From assembly GCA_026990035.1 (NCBI GenBank), contig JALSIM010000003.1, positions 1-33,259 of the forward strand: a stretch of 33,259 nt of DNA. The letters are read 5' to 3'. The DNA is from Alphaproteobacteria bacterium (GTDB lineage Bacteria > Pseudomonadota > Alphaproteobacteria > Geminicoccales > Geminicoccaceae). The notes beneath the pieces were generated by a model, which made no database searches, was not told the origin of the DNA, and saw only the letters and a list, made by a program, of their open reading frames with translations. The position numbers were made by a program, and so were the translations under genes. Positions 8,239-14,270 of the stretch are shown here, piece by piece (the first letter of the stretch is position 1; each line of letters starts with the position of its first letter).

Positions 8239-9731
8239 GCCGCGGCGTTCCTCCTGCCGACGATGGCGGCGACCAGCTCCTCGTTGGTACAGTGGCGACT
8301 GTCGAACTCGGCGCACAGCTCGCCCGCGTACATGCAGAGGATCCGGCTCGCGCAGTTGCGCAGTTCCAACATGTCCGAGGAGATCAGAACGATGCCGATC
8401 CCTTCCTCGGCGAGGCGCTTCACGAGCTGGTAGATCTCCGTCTTGGTCCGGACGTCGATCCCCCGCGTCGGTTCGTCGAGGACGAGCACCTTCGGTCGCA
8501 CCGCCATGGCCCGGCCGATGATCGCCTTCTGCTGGTTGCCGCCCGAGAGGAACATGATGCGCTGGGAAAGGGAGGGGGTGCGGACGCCGAAACGGGCGAC
8601 GATCCGCCGGACGAGATCGCGCTCCCTGCGGCTCGATACGAGCCCGTACGGGGCGGTTTCCCCGAAGAGTGCGATGCCGATGTTGTGGAGCACGCTCTGC
8701 ATCGGAAAGATCCCGTGCAGCCGCCGTTCCTCGGACAGATACAGGAGCCCGGCGGCCACCGACCGGGACGGATCCCCGAGCGGCAGCCGGCGGCCGAGAA
8801 GTCGCACCTCGCCGCGCTCCGCCGGGCGATAGCCGAAGATGCTCTGCATCAGCTCGCTGCGCCCGGAACCCACCAGCCCCGCGAAACCGAGCACTTCCCC
8901 CCGCCGCAGGGTGAAGGACACGTCCCGGAACCCCGTCCCCGTCATCCCGCGGACCTCGAGCAGGACATCTCCGGCGGTGCTCTCCGGCTGGTAATGCTCC
9001 TCGATCGACACCTCTTCCCCGGCCATCAGGGAGAGCAGTCGGGATTCGTCGATCTCCGCCATCGCGCAATGCCCCACCGCCCGCCCGTCGCGAAGGACGG
9101 TGATCTCGTCGCCGATCTCGAAGATCTCCTCCGATTTGTGGGAGATGAAGACGATGCCCTTGCCTTCCGCCCGGAGCGCCCGGACGATCTCGAACAGGCG
9201 TTCGACTTCGGCGATGGTCAGCGAGGACGTCGGCTCGTCGAGAATCAGCACGTCGAGGGTGCGATGGGCGCAGGCACGGGCGATCATCAGGAGCTGCTGG
9301 TCGGACACCGAGAGCTCGCGCGCCTGGCGCCGGGCGTCGCCGCGGATGCGGAACCGTTCGAGCAGCGGTCGGGCGGCCCGTTCGAGCTCGGCGCCGCGGA
9401 CGAAGACCCCTCCGAACCCGGTCCGATCGAAGGGCATGAACAGGTTTTCGGCCACCGACAGATGCGGGAACAGGCTGATTTCCTGCGGCACGTAGCCGAT
9501 GCGTCGGAACAGCGAAGGATCCTCGAGAGCGTTCCGCCCGAGGATCCGGATTTCGCCTTCGGTCGCCTGTTCGGTCCCGGTCAGAATCTTGACGAGGGTC
9601 GATTTGCCGGCGCCGTTTTCACCGGCGACCACGTGCACCCTGCCGGGGTGGATGGTGATCGAGACCCCGTCCAGGGCGACCACGCCGGGATAACGTCTGG
9701 TGATGGCCTGCGCTTCGACCAGGGGAGTCAA
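8235..9731 (-). CDS. Sugar ABC transporter ATP-binding protein (RbsA-like, two NBDs)
   Basis: A 498-residue protein with two tandem nucleotide-binding domains, the form used by CUT2 sugar importers. Domain 1 (about 1-245) has Walker A GENGAGKST (residues 37-45), a Q-loop at VPQEIS, a relaxed signature LSVSDQQ (140-146), Walker B VLILDEPTSS and an H-loop ISHK. Domain 2 (about 255-498) has a degenerate Walker A (GLVGSGRSELM), the full signature LSGGNQQK, and LVLDEPTRGIDV. A catalytic first site and a degenerate second site are normal for this family. The start is a TTG at 9731, supported by a GAGGTGA ribosome site about 5 nt upstream; there is no in-frame ATG or GTG nearby. A strong hairpin separates it from the binding-protein gene, and its end overlaps the permease start by 4 nt. 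Confidence 0.95.
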   Translation of the reverse strand: MTPLVEAQAITRRYPGVVALDGVSITIHPGRVHVVAGENGAGKSTLVKILTGTEQATEGEIRILGRNALEDPSLFRRIGYVPQEISLFPHLSVAENLFMPFDRTGFGGVFVRGAELERAARPLLERFRIRGDARRQARELSVSDQQLLMIARACAHRTLDVLILDEPTSSLTIAEVERLFEIVRALRAEGKGIVFISHKSEEIFEIGDEITVLRDGRAVGHCAMAEIDESRLLSLMAGEEVSIEEHYQPESTAGDVLLEVRGMTGTGFRDVSFTLRRGEVLGFAGLVGSGRSELMQSIFGYRPAERGEVRLLGRRLPLGDPSRSVAAGLLYLSEERRLHGIFPMQSVLHNIGIALFGETAPYGLVSSRRERDLVRRIVARFGVRTPSLSQRIMFLSGGNQQKAIIGRAMAVRPKVLVLDEPTRGIDVRTKTEIYQLVKRLAEEGIGIVLISSDMLELRNCASRILCMYAGELCAEFDSRHCTNEELVAAIVGRRNAAA

Positions 9732-9767
9732 TGGTCACCTCGTCCAGGAAAACAACCGCCGAAGGGC

Positions 9768-9807
9768 GGGCGGTCCCCGGTCCGCAGAGGAAGACCGGAG
9801 ACCGCCC
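9768..9807 (-). terminator. 15-bp intra-operon hairpin between binding-protein and ATPase genes
   Basis: Positions 9768-9782 pair with 9793-9807 around a 10-nt loop; in the minus-strand transcript all 15 positions pair, one as a G-U wobble. Downstream in the transcript a GTTGTTTT stretch lies roughly 10-18 nt after the stem, further away than in a classic terminator. It sits in the 86-nt gap after the binding-protein gene. In other sugar operons such hairpins partly terminate transcription or protect the upstream mRNA, which makes more binding protein than transporter. I infer the same here. Confidence 0.6.
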
Positions 9808-9817
9808 CCGGTATCCC

Positions 9818-10753
9818 TCAGCGCAGCTCGCCCTCGAGGTTGTCCTTGGTGATCACCAGGATTCCGGTGTCGATGGTCTTCGGGGTGACGATGCCGTTGG
9901 CGGCATCGTAGAGCATCATCACCGAATAGAAGCCCTGGATGTGGGGCCGGGTGGAAGACGAAGAATCGGCCACCCCCTCCTCGATCAGCTTCAGCATGTC
10001 TGGCAGATTGTCGAGCCCCACCAGCTTCACCTTGCCCACCAGACCGGCTTCCTTGATGGCCTGACCGATGCCGATCGGGCCGGCGGCGTCCGAGGCCACC
10101 CAGCCGTCGAGATCGGGGTTGGCCTGCATGATGGCCGCGGCCTGCTTCTGGGCGGTCTCGATATCGTCGTTGTCGATGCCCTCGGCCACCACCTCGATGT
10201 CCGGATACTTGGCGAACACCTCTCGGTGGCATTCGGCGCGGATCTTGTGATTGGGGGCCGTCGGCACACCCTGCATGATGGCCACCTGGCCCTTGCCGCC
10301 GAGGATCTCGACGAGCCGCTCGGAGGCGATCTTCGCCTGTTCGCAGAAATCGTTGCCGATCGAGGTGAAGACCATGCCTTCCGGCGGCACGGAGTCGAAG
10401 GCGACCACCTTGATGCCGCGATCCATCGCCTCCTGGAGGACCGGCTTGTTGGCGGCGGCGTCGAGAAGGTCGATGGCGATGCCGTCGGGCTGGGTGGCGA
10501 TCGCCCGCTCGAGGATCTGGTTCTGCTCCACCACGTTCGCCTGCTGCGGCGCCCGGTATTCGATCACCACCTCCTTGCCGGCGGTTTCCTTCAGATAGGC
10601 GGCCGCGGTCTTCGCACCCTCGTGGACGATGTCGAACCAGGGGTGGACGACCTTGGGAACGATCACGAAGCGGTAGCTTTCCTTCTGGGCCTGGGCGGTA
10701 CCGCCAGCGGCGAGGATGCCACCGGCGACCAGGATGGCGGTGAGGATTCTCAT
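9818..10753 (-). CDS. Periplasmic sugar-binding protein of an ABC transporter (RbsB/LsrB-type)
   Basis: A 311-residue substrate-binding protein of the periplasmic-binding-protein family 4 (ribose/galactose/AI-2 type). It opens with a signal peptide (MRILTAILVAGGILAAGG, then TAQA before QKE). The mature part begins YRFVIVPKVVHPWFDIV, the usual first strand-loop that stacks an aromatic on the sugar; VEQNQILERAIATQPDGIAI, KVVAFDSV and a late VGLDNLPDML region are typical of the two lobes and hinge. Of the two possible ATGs (10753, 10759), 10753 is better: the AAGGAGG ribosome site ends 7 nt before it but only 1 nt before 10759. The gene lies between dhaL-like and ATPase genes. The ligand is probably a small sugar or sugar-like ketose, but this cannot be read from the sequence. 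Confidence 0.93.
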   Translation of the reverse strand: MRILTAILVAGGILAAGGTAQAQKESYRFVIVPKVVHPWFDIVHEGAKTAAAYLKETAGKEVVIEYRAPQQANVVEQNQILERAIATQPDGIAIDLLDAAANKPVLQEAMDRGIKVVAFDSVPPEGMVFTSIGNDFCEQAKIASERLVEILGGKGQVAIMQGVPTAPNHKIRAECHREVFAKYPDIEVVAEGIDNDDIETAQKQAAAIMQANPDLDGWVASDAAGPIGIGQAIKEAGLVGKVKLVGLDNLPDMLKLIEEGVADSSSSTRPHIQGFYSVMMLYDAANGIVTPKTIDTGILVITKDNLEGELR

Positions 10754-10779
10754 CTGCATGCCTCCTTCTCTCCGGTCTG

Positions 10780-11469
10780 TCACCGGGGGGCTTCACGGTC
10801 CCCCGTCGTGGCGCCCGCAGCGCTGGCGCCCTGCTTTCGAGGCCCGGCGTCGACGCCGGCGAACGCCTCGAAGATTCGGGTGAGCGAAAGCGCCCCCGGA
10901 TCGGGATGCCCGAGCGCCCGCTCGCCCAGTGTCTTCGCCTTGCCGGTCCGCGGCAGCATCTCCCGGGTCGCCTCGGCGCCGCGGCCGGCGGCGGCGGCGA
11001 TCTCCGCGAGCAGGCGACGGATGTCCTTCCTCGGCTCCCCGCAAGCCGCTTCCGCGGCCGGTGCCAGGGCGTCGAGCATGGTCTTGTCGCCCGGCTTCGC
11101 GCCGCCGCGGCGGGCGACGGCCTCGAGGGCGGCCCGGAGTCCCCGACAGAGATCCCCGGCCTCGATGGCGTCGCCCCGGATTTCGCGGGCCATGGACAGG
11201 AACAGGGTGCCGAAGACGATTCCGGCGGCACCGCCGCAGTGCGACATCAGCGCCATCCCCACCGCCCGGAACTGCGCTCCCGGAAGGCCCGGCCCGGCGG
11301 CCCGCAGCGCCTCTTCGGCGGCGGCGAAACCCCGGGCCATGGTCACCCCGTGGTCGCCGTCCCCGATCTCGCGGTCGGCGGCCGAGAGCTCGTCCCGGGC
11401 CGCCTGCAGGGCCCGGCACACGGCGAGCAGCCGTTCCCGGACGTCACCGGCGTCGAGACGATCCGCCAA
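10780..11469 (-). CDS. DhaL-like kinase subunit (dihydroxyacetone kinase family)
   Basis: A 229-residue protein of the DhaL fold, the nucleotide-binding half of dihydroxyacetone-type kinases. The signature AADREIGDGDHGVTMARG (residues 31-48) supplies the metal-binding aspartates (D32, D37, D39), matching D30, D35 and D37 of E. coli DhaL. Later landmarks are SHCGGAAGIVFGTLF, GAKPGDKTMLDALAP, and LGERALGHPDPGALS at the end. In E. coli, DhaL keeps a bound ADP that is rephosphorylated by the PTS protein DhaM; no DhaM or PTS gene is present here, so direct use of ATP is likelier (inference). The start is TTG at 11469, with GGCGGAGG 7 nt upstream, 3 nt after the kinase DhaK-like gene's stop. It probably forms a two-subunit kinase with that protein. 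Confidence 0.9.
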   Translation of the reverse strand: MADRLDAGDVRERLLAVCRALQAARDELSAADREIGDGDHGVTMARGFAAAEEALRAAGPGLPGAQFRAVGMALMSHCGGAAGIVFGTLFLSMAREIRGDAIEAGDLCRGLRAALEAVARRGGAKPGDKTMLDALAPAAEAACGEPRKDIRRLLAEIAAAAGRGAEATREMLPRTGKAKTLGERALGHPDPGALSLTRIFEAFAGVDAGPRKQGASAAGATTGDREAPR

Positions 11470-11472
11470 GGT

Positions 11473-12474
11473 TCAGCCTCCGCCCTGTGCGAAACCGGGC
11501 GCACGCACGGGATGGTCGAGTGCCGCGGCCAGTTCCTCGTCGAGCCGGAGAAAGGTCAGAGAGAAACCGGCCATCTCCTGGCTCGTCATCCAGGCGCCGA
11601 CGTCGGTGCGCCGGACGCGGATGCCGGCCTCGTCCAGAAGCTGGCGCATGCGCCGGTTGACGATCATGAGTTCGGCCCAGGTGGTGGCTCCCAGATTGTC
11701 GATCAGCACCGCGATCTCGTCGCCGCGGGAAAAGGGGAGATCGGCGAGCAGGCGGCGCACCATCTCCTCGACGAGCTCGTCGGCTGGCATCAGCTCGCGC
11801 CGTTCCACGCCGCGCTCGCCGTGCACCCCCATGCCGATCTCGATCTCGTTCTCGCCCAGCTCGAAGGTCAGCTCGCCGGTCTCCGGCAGCGAACCGGGGC
11901 GGACCGCGACCCCCAGCGAGCGGAGATTGTCCCGGCAGCGTTCCACGAGGCGTGCGGCGTCTTCGAGACCGTCGCGGGTGGCGCAGGCGAAGCCCGCCAC
12001 CTTCACCTGGTAGAAGGCTCCGGCGATGCCCCGCCGCTCGGCCGGATCGGCGGTGGCGATATCGTCGGCCACCCGTACGGTGCGGGTCTCGATCCCCCGT
12101 TCCGCCGCCAGTTCGGCGGCGACGTCGAAATTCATGTTGTCACCGGCGTAGTTGCCGTAGACGTAAAGGACGCCGCGACCGCGGTGGGCCGCTTCCGTGG
12201 CCAGCAGGATCTGATCCGGCGGCGGGGCGGCGAACACCGCGCCGGAGACCGAGGCATCGGCCAGCCCCTCGCCGACGAAGGCCGAGTACATGGGTTCGTG
12301 GCCGGCGCCGCCGCCGACCACCAGCCCCACCTTGCCCTCGGGGATCCGCCTGCGGTGGAGCACCCGAGCTCCGGCCACGCGCACCAGATCGTCCTCGGCG
12401 AGACGGACGATGCCGTCGAGCACCTCGGAGACGATGTCGGCGGGATCGTTGAGAATCTTCTTGACCCTGGTCAT
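11473..12474 (-). CDS. DhaK-like ketose kinase, substrate-binding subunit
   Basis: A 333-residue protein (E. coli DhaK is about 356) of the family that binds short ketoses covalently through a histidine. GMGVHGERG contains His218, the position of the hemiaminal-forming His218 in E. coli DhaK. GGGAGHEP (His59) and NYAGDNMNFD (Asp112) correspond to the other active-site residues (His56 and Asp109). The RRGIAGAFYQVKVAG stretch departs from the common RGLAGTVLVHKIAGA, so this is not a standard dihydroxyacetone kinase. Relatives phosphorylate dihydroxyacetone, erythrulose or apulose. Next to it are a class I aldolase (start overlaps its stop by 4 nt) and the DhaL subunit, so the product may feed the aldolase. 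Substrate unresolved. Confidence 0.88.
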   Translation of the reverse strand: MTRVKKILNDPADIVSEVLDGIVRLAEDDLVRVAGARVLHRRRIPEGKVGLVVGGGAGHEPMYSAFVGEGLADASVSGAVFAAPPPDQILLATEAAHRGRGVLYVYGNYAGDNMNFDVAAELAAERGIETRTVRVADDIATADPAERRGIAGAFYQVKVAGFACATRDGLEDAARLVERCRDNLRSLGVAVRPGSLPETGELTFELGENEIEIGMGVHGERGVERRELMPADELVEEMVRRLLADLPFSRGDEIAVLIDNLGATTWAELMIVNRRMRQLLDEAGIRVRRTDVGAWMTSQEMAGFSLTFLRLDEELAAALDHPVRAPGFAQGGG

Positions 12475-13325
12475 CGGCTCTCCTCCTCCCCGAGGCGGGC
12501 CTTGGCCTCTTCCGCGGAAAGCCCTTCGTGGATCATCTCCCGGACGATCCGCATCAGCCTGCGCCGGTCGTCGTCCTGGAACAGGGATCGCCCGAACATG
12601 ACACCGTTGGCGCCCCCCTCGAGGAGCTCGCCGACCAGCGCGACGGTGTCCCCGGCCCCACCCTGTCGGGGGCCGCCGGCGATCATCACCGGCGCCCCCA
12701 TGGCCGCCGCCACCACCTGCCGGCAGCCGCGAACGCTGCCCGCCCAGTCGCATTTGACGATGTCGGCCCCGATCTCGATGGCCATCCGGGCGTTGGCGGC
12801 CACCACCGCGCCGTCGAAGACCTTCCGGTACAGGCCTTCACGGGCGGCCATCGGCTCGGCGACATAGACGACCCCGAGCTCCCGGGCCCGCCGGGCCACC
12901 GCGCCGGCGATCTCGAACATCCGGTCCTCGAGCGCCGGATCACGGTGGCCGACGAAGAAATAGGTGATCACGCCCTCGGCCCCCATGCGCACCGCATCCT
13001 CCACCGAGGCGACCAGGCGGGTGTGCCCCTCCTCGTACCCGGTCTCGCCTCCCATCCGCCACATAGTGGTCTGATCGAGCCGCAGAATCGCTGCCGGGGC
13101 ATCCCGGTTCGCGAACAGATCGGCGCAGGCGGCGAGCCCTCCCGGGGAGAGGATGACGGCATCGAAACCGGCTTCCGCGGCGTCGCGGATCGCCGCCCGG
13201 AGATCCGCGAGGCCCGGGATCGGTCCGAGCTGCATGCCATGATCGGCGGCGAAACAGGCTCCCTTGCGCCCGGCGCCCGGAAGGATGCGTCCCAGTCGAA
13301 CCTGCTTGCCGATACCCGCCGTCAT
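12471..13325 (-). CDS. Class I aldolase, DeoC/LsrF/FbaB-like family
   Basis: A 284-residue TIM-barrel enzyme of the DeoC/FbaB aldolase group, including LsrF and archaeal-type fructose-bisphosphate aldolases. Visible landmarks are CFAADHGMQLGP (Asp28-His29 at the first strand), VVYVAEPM, GADIVKCDWAG with Lys191 as the probable Schiff-base lysine, PVMIAGGPR (phosphate-binding GG) and GVMFGRSLFQ. It likely cleaves a phosphorylated sugar, or performs a thiolase-like cleavage as LsrF does. The neighbours (DhaK/DhaL kinase pair and sugar ABC transporter) suggest a phosphorylated ketose as substrate. LsrF itself works with LsrK, and that kinase family is absent here, so an AI-2 pathway is not supported. 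The start (ATG 13325) overlaps the DeoR gene's stop by 4 nt. Confidence 0.85.
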   Translation of the reverse strand: MTAGIGKQVRLGRILPGAGRKGACFAADHGMQLGPIPGLADLRAAIRDAAEAGFDAVILSPGGLAACADLFANRDAPAAILRLDQTTMWRMGGETGYEEGHTRLVASVEDAVRMGAEGVITYFFVGHRDPALEDRMFEIAGAVARRARELGVVYVAEPMAAREGLYRKVFDGAVVAANARMAIEIGADIVKCDWAGSVRGCRQVVAAAMGAPVMIAGGPRQGGAGDTVALVGELLEGGANGVMFGRSLFQDDDRRRLMRIVREMIHEGLSAEEAKARLGEEESR

Positions 13326-14128
13326 GCTCTTCGTCTCTCCTCCCCTCGGCCGGAGGCCGGTTCCGGGAGCGGCACCACCTCCACCGCCACCCCCTCTTCC
13401 CGGAGGGCGCCGATCCGCTCGGGATCCGCGCCCTCGGTGGTGAACACATGGTCGAACGTGTCGAGCCGGGCGAAGAAATGCAGCGCCGACTTGCCGAACT
13501 TGCCGTGGTCGAAGGCGAGAACGGCGCGATCCACGGAGGCCTTCATCGCGAGTTTGGCACGCACCAGAGCGGTGTCGTGGAGATAGGCGGAGATCCCGTG
13601 CACCCCGGCGGTGGAAAAGATGCCGAGATCGGCCCGCAGCCGCTCCATGGCCATTTCACATTCGAGGCCGAGAAACGCATCGGTGACCGGGTCGTACCGC
13701 CCGCCCGGACAGATCACCACGATGTCTTCCTGGCGGCAGAGGCGGGCGAGGAGGCTCGCGGCGTTGGTGATCACGGTGAGCGGCTTGCGTTCGGGCAGCC
13801 AGTCGGCGAGCGCCGTCGTCGTCGTGCTGTCGTCGAGAACGATGGTCATGCCCGGCTCGATCAACTCCGCGACCCGGCGGGCGAGAGCCGTCTTGGCCTC
13901 CCGGTTCTTGCGCTGGCGATAGGTGAAATTGCTCTCGAAAACGACACTGGGGAGGACGGTGACGCCGCCGCGGACGCGCCGCACGCAGCGCATCTCCACG
14001 AGGCGGTCGACGTCGCGGTGGATGGTCATCTTGCTGACGCCGAAACGTCTCGCGAGCTCCTCGAGACTGGCCGTCTCGCACTCGCAGAGGAAGTCGAGGA
14101 TCCGTTCCCTGCGCGCCTCACCCGACAT
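13322..14128 (-). CDS. DeoR/GlpR-family transcriptional repressor
   Basis: A 268-residue sugar-responsive regulator. An N-terminal DeoR-type helix-turn-helix (about residues 18-45, with LEELARRFGVSKMTIHRDVD) is followed by RVRGGV, and then a DeoR C-terminal sensor domain of the sugar-isomerase type. VLDDSTTTTALADWL (about 97-111) occupies the phosphosugar-binding D-(x)-GTT position, and LAFDHGKFGKSA corresponds to the usual D-x-SKFG motif. Both motifs deviate a little from consensus. It heads the aldolase-kinase-transporter operon and overlaps the aldolase start by 4 nt, so it most likely represses its own operon and is released by a phosphorylated intermediate (inference). Just upstream lie a promoter and two ATGTGA direct repeats. 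Confidence 0.92.
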   Translation of the reverse strand: MSGEARRERILDFLCECETASLEELARRFGVSKMTIHRDVDRLVEMRCVRRVRGGVTVLPSVVFESNFTYRQRKNREAKTALARRVAELIEPGMTIVLDDSTTTTALADWLPERKPLTVITNAASLLARLCRQEDIVVICPGGRYDPVTDAFLGLECEMAMERLRADLGIFSTAGVHGISAYLHDTALVRAKLAMKASVDRAVLAFDHGKFGKSALHFFARLDTFDHVFTTEGADPERIGALREEGVAVEVVPLPEPASGRGEERRRA

Positions 14129-14147
14129 GTCGAACCTTTCATCTTTG

Positions 14148-14181
14148 ATGTGATATTGTACCAGATCGCATGTGACGTCAA
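14148..14181 (-). promoter_or_regulatory. Promoter and putative operator of the sugar operon
   Basis: On the minus strand, TTGACG (14181-14176) and TACAAT (14160-14155) make a -35/-10 pair with a short 15-bp spacer. Two copies of ATGTGA on the plus strand (14148-14153 and 14170-14175) lie 22 bp apart, about two helical turns, one beside the -35 and the other just after the -10. DeoR-family repressors often use such direct repeats across their own promoter, so these are operator candidates for the downstream DeoR gene. Confidence 0.5.
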
Positions 14182-14219
14182 GCGCCGGCGGTCGCGATGA
14201 GACGTCGAGGAAAGCGAGC

Positions 14220-14239
14220 GGGGGAGCGCACGCTCCCCC
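14220..14239 (-). terminator. Hairpin after the DUF4185 lipoprotein gene
   Basis: GGGGGAGCG (14220-14228) and CGCTCCCCC (14231-14239) form a perfect stem (8 bp with a GCAC tetraloop). It lies 31 nt after the stop of the lipoprotein gene and before the DeoR promoter. The minus-strand flank is only weakly T-containing (CTTTCC), so termination may be incomplete or factor-assisted. It separates the glycosidase/lipoprotein unit from the sugar operon. Confidence 0.5.
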
Positions 14240-14270
14240 ACCGGATCCGGAAATGTGCGCCGGGAGTGGG

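Noticed and set aside
7273-9069. A 598-residue permease with a long N-terminal extension
   Set aside because: The extension is an off-frame reading of the ATPase gene. The permease starts at ATG 8238, overlapping the ATPase stop.
7273-14128. Autoinducer-2 (Lsr) uptake operon
   Set aside because: The aldolase and transporter resemble Lsr parts, but the kinase is DhaK/DhaL-type instead of LsrK, and the regulator is DeoR-type, not LsrR-type.
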